Source: Eonycteris spelaea (Eukaryota; Chordata; Mammalia; Chiroptera; Pteropodidae). Taken from it: a DNA stretch of 64,000 nt. Numbering within the stretch: position 1 is the first letter of the stretch; every line of letters starts with the position of its first letter. Positions 12,421 through 23,000 of the stretch are shown here, piece after piece. The stretch spans positions 5,186,501-5,250,500 of the forward strand of contig PUFA01000021.1 of assembly GCA_003508835.1 (NCBI GenBank), written 5' to 3'. A program made the translations under genes and the position numbers. Below the pieces are notes generated by a model. That model saw only the letters and a program-made list of their open reading frames with translations. It was not told the origin of the DNA and ran no database searches.

Positions 12421-13389
12421 AGGATCTAAATTAATACATTTCTACCACTGGGGTCATAAGTTTTTTTGATTGAATTCTTACGGTGTCAGAGAGTTGCTAT
12501 TCCGTTTCCTGCCGTCACTTTTCCTAATCACATTTCTTCTTCTTGTCTTTCTGGACCTGTAGCTAATTGAATTGATTATGTGGACAAAATAGAAGCCACA
12601 TGCTAAACCCTCAGGGGAGGCCCCCTCGGGGGATTTTACAAACTCAGAGATGGAAAGCAACCACACAGGACGATCTGGACATAAAAATTCCCAACTGAAA
12701 AGGGGCCGTAGCAGGTTGTCGCGTCCTAGGTCTGTAGCTTTCCTGACAAAGGTCAATCTGTACCTTCAGGGAGCCTCTCTATTACCTTTTCAAATCTAAA
12801 ATAACATACCTTTGAAAGGTCAGCGTGATTTTTTTCCCCCCTGGCCCCTCAGGGGCCTGCTGTTTGCAAAGCAAATGGACAATGGAGGAAGCAGGAGACC
12901 ACAGAGCTGTCCCCGACTTGCTGTAAAGTGAATTATTAACTCTTCTGTAAATGTAAAAAAAGTATGTGTCTCCATTTTGGTTTTATCCAATCCCAGAGAT
13001 TTCCGGAGTTGCCACCCCCTTAATCCACCGCCAATGAATTCCGTGTAACCCTCCTTAGTCTCTTCCTTCGATTCTAGTGTATAAAACAAGCTGCAAAACG
13101 ACCGTTCTCCAGAGCACTTTCTCACTCCTTTGAGACTTTGTTTCCCTGCAGTTGTCAGTTTGGCTGAAAAAAAACAAAACAAAACTCATAAGAATCCCCT
13201 GCAGGTTTAGGTCGTGGCTTACCTCCACAGTTATCACCACCTTCGTCAAGTGACCAGACAAAATATGGAGTGGGAGAGGGCAAGTACGAACCCGGAATAA
13301 TTTATTTTTAAGAATAACAGCCTAACTTTGATTTGCAACAAGGAAGTTGCAGGTCTTAGGAGCCAGGCGAGCTGTCAATGCCCCAGGCA

Positions 13390-13510
13390 GGCTGTCTTCC
13401 TTCCTGCCTCCTTCCCTCCCGCTCTTCCCTCCTTCCTTCTCACCGCTCCGTCCCTCCCTCCTTCCCGCCCCTGTCCCTCCCTCCGTCCCTCCCGCGTCCC
13501 TCCCTCGGGC
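13390..13510. repeat. CT-rich polypyrimidine tract
   Basis: About 120 bases of almost pure C/T (CCTTCC, TCCCTCC and CCCTCCTTCC units) lie immediately upstream of the GC-rich core of the 13.4-13.9 kb island. The minus strand is purine-rich with many GGG runs. Confidence 0.8.
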
Positions 13511-13900
13511 CCCCACCGTCCCCAAGGCTGGGAATCCCGCGCTGCCACTGGCCCGCTGGGATCTGCCGCCCTCCGTCACCGCGTCCACTTCCGTCCCGGA
13601 GGGAGGCCCGCCCGCGGCTGGCCGGTGACCGTCGCCCTGGGCCCGCTCCGGCCTCACTCCCGCGGAGGGTGGACAGCGGTGTGCAGGCGGCTGAGCAGGT
13701 AGGCGCGCCTCCCCCGCGCAGAACCGCTTGGCGCTGCGCCCTGACTCCTGCGGGTGACCGCCCCCCGCGAGGGGCTGTGCCAGGTGCACAGGGACCCAGC
13801 CTGCCGAAGTCCACGTTCAAAACCTGACTTCCCCAAGCAGGACCCTGTCCCTGGGAGTGACACCCCGCAGCATGCCACCGCGGCATAGCTTCCCGTATTG
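13510..13900 (+). promoter_or_regulatory. CMBL: CpG island, best candidate CMBL promoter
   Basis: GC-rich and CpG-rich sequence 6 kb upstream of the CMBL coding start, directly preceded by the polypyrimidine tract. There is no clear TATA box, as expected for a housekeeping-type CpG promoter. The splice donor at 13,699, in the right orientation for CMBL, supports the assignment. The start of transcription cannot be fixed from sequence alone. The CpG block at 1.1-2.1 kb is the competing candidate. Confidence 0.45.
13600..13698 (+). other. CMBL: Candidate noncoding exon 1 of CMBL
   Basis: The donor GAGCAG/GTAGGCG (exon end 13,698, intron start 13,699) is strong and sits inside the CpG island. 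Joined to the acceptor before 19,851 it would give a short 5' UTR followed by the ATG at 19,870. The 5' limit given is arbitrary. This is inference without transcript evidence. Confidence 0.35.
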
Positions 13901-16900
13901 CTTAGCCGTACATTTTTAAACACATAGTCGAAATCATACTGTATATGAACGCGTGTTCGTTTTTTGGGTTTGGTTTTTGTTTTCCCCATTTAACACTGCC
14001 CGAACCCTTCCCTTCCTGCCACGAAATACTCTGTCCCTGGTGTCCTGCAGTTAACATTTTGATTGTATAGTTTTTACTACTACTGTAAAATGATGGGGGG
14101 AAATGAGCATATTTTGCATCGAGTTTTGGCAGTTTTTTTTTTTTTCCCCAGGACGGTGGTTAAGAGAGGAAGTTTGGGTCTAGGCGTACGGCGTCTGGAT
14201 GCTGCGCAGGTATTGCCGGGGCAGACTGCACGGCACACACGCGCAGCCGGACGCACGGCCAGGCAGAAGCGTCGCCTTGCCGCGGCCTTGCTGACATGGG
14301 GCACTGCCATTTAGGGTTCTTGCTGATGGAAAATGCCACCTGTTGTTTTGAAAGCCCATTTAAAATAAGGTGGTCAGACGTGAGCCCGGCGGGTATCTGG
14401 GGAAACCCTATCTAGGCCTGGCACAGCCCAAGAAAAGGTCAAAGGCAGCCATGTGTTCAGGCCAGTGTGTGCTCATCACGTCTAGCTTTCTTGTTAATGC
14501 TGTCTGGACCACGTGTCCCGTGGAAAACACAAGTGTGGTTGCTGAAAAGTAAGTAATTGGAGGAGCTGACATTCATAGAATCATCTAGGGAGAAGCAGGG
14601 CCCTGCCTTCGGCTGCAAGGCTGCAAGATTGAAAATCGGTTGCCAGGCACATTCCTGCAATGTGTACCCGGTAAGAGGAAAACACGGAGCCTTTTAGCCG
14701 CCTCTTATCCCTCAGTGCTGCTTTTGTTGAGCTTGCAAACGGTTCCCATTTTTAAATCGCGGAAGCTTCCAGAAATATATTCCCAGGCTTCTTTGCTTGT
14801 TACGCCAACCCTGTCTACGCCGATCCCCTCCGCTCCTCAAAATCTGTTTTCTCTATTTCTGCTGAAAATCCTTCTTGCGTTGGGAAGTCTGACTCGCAAG
14901 TTATTTAAATCTTTGGGGTGTGAAAGCAGAAACACCATGCTTGCTGGATCACACCTTACCACCCATTCCTCGCCTTTCTGACTTCCGGTGAGAAAAGGGG
15001 AATGCCGTTCAGTTACGTTAAAAGAGAATGGCCAACGAAAGGTAAAAGCATGGCTCTCACACAGATATAAAGATGAGCATGTGTTAAAGATTCTGTTTTC
15101 CTCGTTACTGAGGGAACCAGGCAGACGTTACCACTGGTTCAAAGAAGAAGTGAAGAAGCAGATTTCCACGGAGCAAAGGGACACCTGAGGGGAGGAGCCA
15201 GGGCACTGCAGCCTCGTGGGATTCGCCGGTCAGCCGTCCCCGTGGGTCTCGACTTGCAATTTCGCAGGGCTGGAGAATGTTCTAGAAAAAAATGATTCAT
15301 TCATGACTTGTTATAAGGAGCAGGCGGGCAGACCATTTTAGGACCAGCGTGACAAGGGAAGGGGAACACTGCTGTGGGGTTCTGCAGTAGGAGACTAAGC
15401 TCACCTCCAAGGACAAGAAGAAGTGGGAACTTACAGAGTAGGGGGCAGTGGATGGAAAATTACTAGGAGGAGGCATCAGGGGCGGGCATCCCGCTAAACC
15501 AACCTAACAGGATCTGGGCAGAAGACAAGCCAGGGCTATCCGACCTCACCTGGAGGATGGCGGAGAGTGTGAAACCGGATCAGGAGTGGAGAGCGGGGCA
15601 TCGGCTAACCCGCCTTAGCAGGGTTCTCACTAATATGGACAATGCAGAGAAGGACGTGGAAGACACAAAGTCAGGGCCTTGTTGGGAAGAGAGTCACAGG
15701 GGTTTGGTCAAGGAGAGAAACTCTGTCAAGGGACCGTGAAGGTCAGTCTGTACGGGGTGGGCCTCCTGATCATTCGCACGTGTGTGGCATCTTGCGTGAA
15801 AGTTATAGGGGAGTCCTGTGCGTTAGTGCCGCATCTGACGCGGCGTTGCCAAAAAACGTGCCCCTCACGGCGTGCTCTGCAGGGGCACGTCTTGGCCGTC
15901 CCTGGTGCCACAAAGAGGACCCTGACTTCCAGAGGCTTCACCAGTGGAGACCACGGAGCTGATCTCAGGGTGGCCAGGGTGTGTGGCCAGGCCCACGTGC
16001 CATGGCACTGAGAGGCCATTCTGGACACATTTCACGAGGACCCCACCATGCACGTCGGCCCGCGGCCCCGCTGGCTTCTAAGAGGAAACCTTACCACTCA
16101 CAGCAGATGGCCCTCGAATGTCACGTAGAAGAAACCGCCCCAGTGGGGAAGTTCATCGTCCGCAGGCCACACTTCCGGCTGTCTGATTCCAGCTCCGTCC
16201 ATAGTATGTGAGGGATTTTGCAGTTCTTTGAAAGTCAAGGGCAACTGACAGATGTGTCAGTCCCGTCCCATGTGGTGGAGAATGAATTGGCTTCCTCCCC
16301 ACCGGTGGAAAAATCTGTCTGTCTCCACTCGCACCTCAGCTCGATATTCCTTTCCTCCACAACAATTTGTGGCTTTTTCTTTTTTCCTTCGAACCAGTTA
16401 TATTTGTCTCATGCTTATCATACGAGTGAAAAAACCTCAACGTGTTCATTTTTTATGGCTGTGGGAGAGCCGTGGTTTTACTTTTGTCCTGAAAATGATC
16501 TTTTAACCAATGTGTCATTTGGGGGAAAGGCGCCCCCGTCCTGAGAGGACTGTGTAAAGGCGTTGATGGAGCGCCTAGCGTGTGTTCCGTGAAGCCTCGC
16601 CCACAACGGGGTACAGTCCTGCTCGCTGTGGCCTTGGCCTGGGACACACAGGCTGCTGTGCCACGTGAAGGGTGTGGCGGGAGCCCAGCCCTCCACAGGC
16701 ACACCTGGCCTCTCCCGGCTGCCACCCCTCCTGCAGGAGGGTGACCTTGTGGGGCCAGTAGGGAGAGTCGGTCTCCTGGCTGGAAACATTCCTTCTGGCT
16801 GGAAACATTCCTTCTGGAAAGTGGGTATCAACTGAAGTGAAGGTTAAAAGATTCGAATTCAAGGCTGTCTTTGAGCAGCGGGGCTTTTGCATGGTCCCTG

Positions 16901-17463
16901 CGTCCTCCTGAGACAGGACAGGGAAGAAAGCTGCCCCATGAATCCGGTTCCAGCAACGGTGCCGCGGGGCATAAACCTCACTGCTGACGCTACTGCGGTG
17001 CTGTCTTACTGAGCACAGTTTTGTAGCGTGGCTCGTGGAAACGAAACGATGAGAACGAGGTTTCTTTGACCAAATTAATTTCTCTCTCCTTAAATTTAGT
17101 TATTTTATTTCTAGTTACAAATGTTTAGAATGTTCTGGAAAGCGCACGATAAACTATGGCAGCCACCCATAGTCGCTTGACACAGATTGAAAAGAAATGA
17201 ACGTTGTGTCCTCTGTACTACAAATCGAAACTCTTTTAGGAAATAAAATACAGCAAATACCATTCAAGTCAGGAATCTCCATCCCTTCCATGGGCCAGGA
17301 GCCACCGTCTAATGGTTCTGTGTTGTATCCCCTTGAGTTATACTTCTAACACCCTATCTTTATAAATAAAATATGTATTAGTTTTAGGCTTTAGTATTAC
17401 TTAGCACCAGAAAAGCTATATTTGATAGCATTTTGCTTTTGAGATTTAGGAAATATATATGTG

Positions 17464-17470
<7 letters not shown>

Positions 17471-17518
<48 letters not shown>
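17471..17518. repeat. (GT)24 microsatellite
   Basis: An uninterrupted GT dinucleotide run of 24 units, flanked by TATATA-rich sequence. It is likely polymorphic. The preceding stretch 13.9-17.4 kb contains no exon I recognise. Confidence 0.98.
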
Positions 17519-17521
<3 letters not shown>

Positions 17522-17554
17522 GTTTGTTCATTGAATTGCTACGTGATATTCTTT

Positions 17555-17985
17555 TTATGAATTTGCTTCCCAGAGCTGCCAAAACCAATTACCACAAACT
17601 GGGTGACTTAAGACAAGAGAAATGGTCCTCGCAGAGTGTCGGAGGCCTGAGGTCTGCGGTGAAGGCGTCTGCAGGGCCACCCTCCACCCGAGGCTTTGGA
17701 AGGAGAGGCCTTCTTGCCTCGTCCTAGTGTCTGGTGGCGCCCGCAGCCCTTAGTGTTTCCTGGTTCGTAACCGCCTCACTCCAACCCCTGCCCGTCTGCG
17801 CACGGCCTTCTCTCCCGCGTGCCTCTCTCTGTCTCCAAATTCCCCTCATAGAAGAACGCCGGTCACTAGGTTGACACTCACCCTCATCCAGGATGCTCAT
17901 CGTAAGGCAATTAGCTCTAGGAAGACCCTTTCTGAATAAGGGCACATTCACAAGTTCTGGGTGTTAGGACTTGAACTCTCTTTTG
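17555..17985 (-). mobile_element. MLT1-type MaLR LTR, antisense
   Basis: Reverse complement of an MLT1 LTR: GAGCTGCCAAAACCAATTACCACAAACTGG near 17,572, CTCTGTCTCCAAATTCCCC near 17,827, and GGGTGTTAGGACTTGAAC near 17,959. It is nearly full length. Confidence 0.75.
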
Positions 17986-18149
17986 GGGGGGGGACAGAAT
18001 GCAGGCCACAAGGATGCATGAATCACAGTGCACCCATTCTCCTCCTGATTGCCAATGAAAGTGCTTCCAATTGTTGCTACCAAGCATGGAACTTCCATTC
18101 CCACCACGGGTGCGCATGCGTGCACACGCACATAAACACACACGCACAC

Positions 18150-18500
18150 ACACGCATGAGCGTGAGTTTCTCTAGGAATGTACCGAGTGGCGGAGTTTCT
18201 AGGTTGCAGGGTGTCATTGTCATTGCTGGACCCTGGCAGAGACCTTTCCAGAGTTTATATCAGTTAAACCCCACATGGGCACTGTCTCTCTCGGTGTTAA
18301 CAGATGTTGCCAGCCTGCAAGATGCAAAATGGTATCTCATTGTCTTTCTTTGTATAATTTCCTTAATCACCGATGGCCTTGAGGTAGCTTGCATATGTTT
18401 ATGGACCATGCAGATGTACCCTTTTGTAAATCACCTGTTCATATCTTTGGTGCATTTTTCTCCGGGGGGCTGTCTTTTTCTTTTTGATTTATAAGGATTC
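18150..18500 (-). mobile_element. L1 ORF2/3' fragment, antisense
   Basis: Contains the reverse-complement L1 tract with AAAATGGTATCTCATTGTC (18,327-18,345) and the following CATATGTTTATGGACC (18,392-18,407). It is truncated and decayed, with no intact reading frame. 18,500-19,850 (CMBL intron) shows nothing else I can name. Confidence 0.65.
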
Positions 18501-19850
18501 ATTACACATTTTATCTAGTTTTGAAATCTTCTGCTTTGAGGAGAATGTGTTCTCCTCGTCTGTGTTGTCTCGCTTTGTTCATGGCGTCTTTTACCTTATA
18601 GTTTTAATAGAAACATGAAAGTTTTTTGTTGCAGACGATCTCAAGCATATATAAAAGGAGAGAGAGAAGCACAAAGTGTGCTGGGGAGCTCCACCCCCCC
18701 CCCCGCACCCGTGCCCGCAACGCTGGGGCTCCCCTCCCACCGCCACCAGCTGCCGGCCTCTTTGGAGGCAAATCCCAGCCACCTGGACACTTTTCCTGCG
18801 TGTTCCTCTTTGGGTTCAGCATTCCCAGGTTCCCCCTTCCGATGGCACCTCGACTTTCAAAAATTCCATCTGAGAATCTGTCTCCAGTGCTGGATTTAAT
18901 TTGTTTCTATTTATTTGGACCTAGTTCAGCCGCATTACTCCTTGCTTTGTAGCTGATCGGTTTTGTTTACTTTTTTCTTCTCCTTTCCTGCTTTCCGCTT
19001 GCTCGGTGAAGCCTGCTAGGCCCTCCTTCGTTTCCACCGCCGCGGCCACCGCGATTCCTCGATCAGTGTTTATTTGGGGCGCTTCGCACGCGCAGGGAGC
19101 TCCTCATGAGCGGGGACTGTATTTTTTTCGGCCTGGACTGGGAAAGTCTTGCCATAAAGTAGATTCGCATCTGTTTCCGCCAGGATCCCAGGGCCAATTG
19201 TGGAGTTAATTTCTCAGCCCAGGTTTTCCGACGTGGACAGGACAGTGTCAATTTTGGCGTTAGTTTCTTTTTCCCCTCCTGGGCTTCCTTACCATATTTA
19301 TAGTCCTGGCTGACCGTTTTTGTTTTCTTTTCTTTTTCTTTTTTGTTGTTTGTTGGTGTTGTTGTTATTTTTTATCTCCCCCATGGAATACGAACCTTTG
19401 AGGGCTCTGACATCGCGTGGGAAGGTCTCAGCTACAAATCCATGTCGCGGGGTCCCAAGGCCTCGCCGTCCTCACAGAACCCTAAGGGCCAGCTATGCTA
19501 GGGCTCGGGCCTTGGTCCTCAGTGGGCCCACACGGCGTCTGCTGGTGCCATCCTGGCTCTGATTTCCGCTCCAGGCCCAGCCCAGGTGTCGCCCCCTTTC
19601 TTCTGTGCCATCGTTTTTGTTTTTATCTGTCGCCTGCATTCACGCGGGTGTTTCCGGCGTTGGCGACGAGGACTGGCGTCTTGGCCCCAACCTGTGGTGC
19701 TGCCCACACCAGAAGTCGTCACTGCTTTCTTGCACGAGGAGTAAAGTTAAAACTAATTTTTCCCCTGGAATCTCGACGTTAGTTTCCTTGCTGTTTATGA
19801 TCTCTGGCTTTGCACCCCTCAGAATATAAGGCATGCTTCTCTCTCTGCAG

Positions 19851-20083
19851 CCTGACTTAACTACCGACAATGGCTAACGAAGCTCATCCGTGTCCGTGTG
19901 ACATTGGCCATAGGATAGAGTATGGAGGGATGGGGTGTGAAGTTCAAGTGGAGCACATCAAGGCTTATGTCACCAGACCCCCGTCAACACGGGCAAAGCC
20001 GTGATCGTCATTCAAGATATATTCGGCTGGCAGCTGCCCAATACTAGATATATGGCTGACATGATTGCAGGCAACGGCTACAT
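19851..20083 (+). CDS. CMBL: CMBL exon 2 (first coding exon) with 1-nt deletion
   Basis: The acceptor is CTCTCTGCAG/CCTGACTT, the ATG is at 19,870, and the donor is CAT/GTAAGTA at 20,084. The first 37-38 codons follow the CMBL N-terminus ([10 protein letters not shown]...). After ACC AGA CCC CC the conserved continuation ([20 protein letters not shown]) is found only one frame over and stays open to the donor. The literal frame stops at 20,002. Confidence 0.93.
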
Positions 20084-23000
20084 GTAAGTATGACATTCTG
20101 TTCCTTCATTTAAATTTATGTACATTTCTGTGATTTGTATTTGTTCGCTTCAGGGAAAACAAAACCAAACCCAAACAAACCCTGACCGTATTCTAATTTA
20201 CATTACCTACTTCCTTCTCTCTAGGGTGCAGGTAAATGGGAAATGTCATATGAAATGTAAACACCCACCAGCAGGTGTCCAATGAAAGCCACCTGCTTCC
20301 CACCCAATCCCTGGGCACTCTTAATGTGTCGCCCTGACCGGACACAGGTACGGGACACTGTGGGCAGACCTCGCCAGTCTGAAAGGCACCTATTATTTAT
20401 TTGGTCCTTGAAGCATCTTGGCCTTGAGTCAGATTTCACAGGCAGGGCGCCCGCAATTGTCCTGAGCCCCAGACAACACCCCCTGGCCCTGTCCGAGTTA
20501 CACCGGATTCCAGAACTGGCCTTGACACCTCGCACATCTCCCAGAGGTTATGCCTTTGTCAGACCACGTGGCCATGGCCACCTCTGGCGAATGCTGTCAC
20601 CTGTTTGCTCTCCGCCTCCCCTGGTGTTGGTAATAGCTTCCGGGAAGCTCGGAGGAGAGGAGGAACCATTCAGAAAGCGGAAAACCCAGGCAGCCCTGAG
20701 TTTGGAGCACCCCGATTCCCTGTTTTCCTCCAGAGAGAAGCTAGAGACCACAGGGTAGCTACCTCGTTTTCCCATCTGATTTTAAAGGAAGCAGACCTCC
20801 GCCCTGCGATGCAAATTTAGTGTTGACCACAGAGGAATTTCACTAGAGTGTTCACTTTTCTAGGCCCACAATTTCTTCTCAAAGAGGAGGCACCTTCACT
20901 TCCCATGGGCAAGGCCAGGAATTAAAATGGCAGCAACCCTGACTGCCTTCTGGCCAGCCAGACCCTGCCTAGGATTCTTACGGGGCTATTGTCCTCCATC
21001 CTCCCAAAGACCCCTCCAGGGCGGGACTGTCATTGTTCCCATTTTGTCCATTAGGAAGCCAGGGCATGAGGACAGAGGTGCAGTGCCCCAGGTCACCCTG
21101 CCACAACCTGCCGGGGGATGAGACTGCAGGTGGCATCCGTTTTATGTCAGGTCCTGTAACTGGAGGCGGAGCATAAACAACGAGTAAGGGGCCTGTTTCC
21201 CCAGCCACCTTCATGTCGGTACAGCTCACTTGCCCTCAAACAATCCTTGGAGGTCAGGCAGTGCAGGGTGCAGGCTCTATTTGCCAGCTCCAGAGAGGGA
21301 GCCGGCAGCGGTACATGGCTCATCAAGGTCACGGGGCAGACAGGCCAGTCCTGAGACTTGAACAGTAGAGTTTCCTGACCAGATTATACCCCTGCAGGAG
21401 GAGCTGTGTTCCCCAGGCAAGGTGATGATTTTATTTTAGGAAGCAGGTCTCTGGGGCATCAGCGTGGCCCCGCCCTCCTGGGTTTGCCTGCACAGATATC
21501 CCCGAGGGTGGAGGGTCGAGGGTTGAAGAGCAGGCCACCCTCAAGCGTGCCTCTTTGGCACGTGGATTGTTTTGAGCTGAAGGCACTCAAACCCCAGCAG
21601 GTTCAAGAAAAACTTTTACCTCTCCCTTAATTACCTAAAAGAATTTAGATAAGGAGAGCTACTACCAGAGATAACTTATATCTGAGTGGCCTATCTATGC
21701 TGCAGGACAAACATCTAATTACCAGATATCTGCTCTTATCTTCCTTTGATTTAAATCTTCTTCCCTTTGGAGCCCCAGACCCTTAGCCTGTCCCTTAGCT
21801 CAGGATGGCTTACAAGCCTTCATTACTGGACTGCCTCTGGGTCTAATGTATATTTTTATGGGACTCCCCTCTGTATGAAGTTATTGACGTAAGAAATGTC
21901 CAAACCCGTAGAGAATCTTTATGAGTTTATCTGGGCCAAACTGATGACATATGGCAGGGAGTAAGACCTCAAATGCTCCTGAGAATAAGAGATTTGCAGC
22001 CCCTTTATGTGATCGGAGTGAAGGAGGAAACGTAAGGAAGATGACAAGGAGGTGGGAGAGCACACGGCAGGGCCCAGAGGACAGGTAGTTAAGATCCCGT
22101 GCTCCCTTGAGGATGGCTGCAGTTTCTCTTAAAGGTGTGTTAACCTAGATGCATAAAACCGGTGGGCGGGGCTTGCTTAAGACAAAGACAACCCTCTCTC
22201 TGAAGAAGTCAGAGGCCTGGGTGCCACCGCCCACGTGACCCGCCCAGGCAGGGGTCCTGGTCCCACCACCCTGCCAGCTCACTTCCCACGGAACCCCTTT
22301 TCTCACACACACAGTTAAATGTGGTTTTCTCCTGTTCATCTGTCTTACGTCAGTTTAATTGCTTGTCCAGCCAAAGAACCTAGAAAGGAAGGAGGGAAAT
22401 TATTTCCTCCCCAGACGTTGGATGGGGATCGGGGTGCTGGCTGTTTTCCCTCTCTGGCCCCTTCCAGAGCCCACTGTTAGGTCACACCATCTGGGCAGGA
22501 AGGCGTGCCCTGTTGGCATGCTCAGGCGGAGACTGGGGAAAATTGCTTGGTCATAGTGACTAGACGTGCTAGCCAGGTGTGCATGTGACTGACCTGAGGC
22601 AAGGTCCGCTGAGAGGTGTGACTCCTGGGTGGGAGTTGGAGGGGCCTCGTAGCTGCCCTGCTCCAGGCCTTGGCTGCCAGGTCCTCTTGTCCTGGGTACC
22701 ATACCTCCTGGGGTCTGTGCACTGCCTGTGGCCCTGTTATTGCAGCCTGGCTGCCAAAGGCCCCGCCCCTCCGTTGTGAAACCTGAGCTGACCTGGCTGG
22801 GTGCCAGCTGGCCTCCCTTGTGGAGTTGGCCCTCGTGGTCTCAACTTCTCTTTTCTGTGGCGCAGAATCCGCCAACGTAACAAGTTTACTAATGGCTGTA
22901 AGCAAATGCCGAGTCCCAAAAGCAGCGAAATTAAGATCGCCAAATGTCCCTATTTTACAGAACCATCGTTCCGGACTTCTTTGTAGGGCAAGAGCCATGG

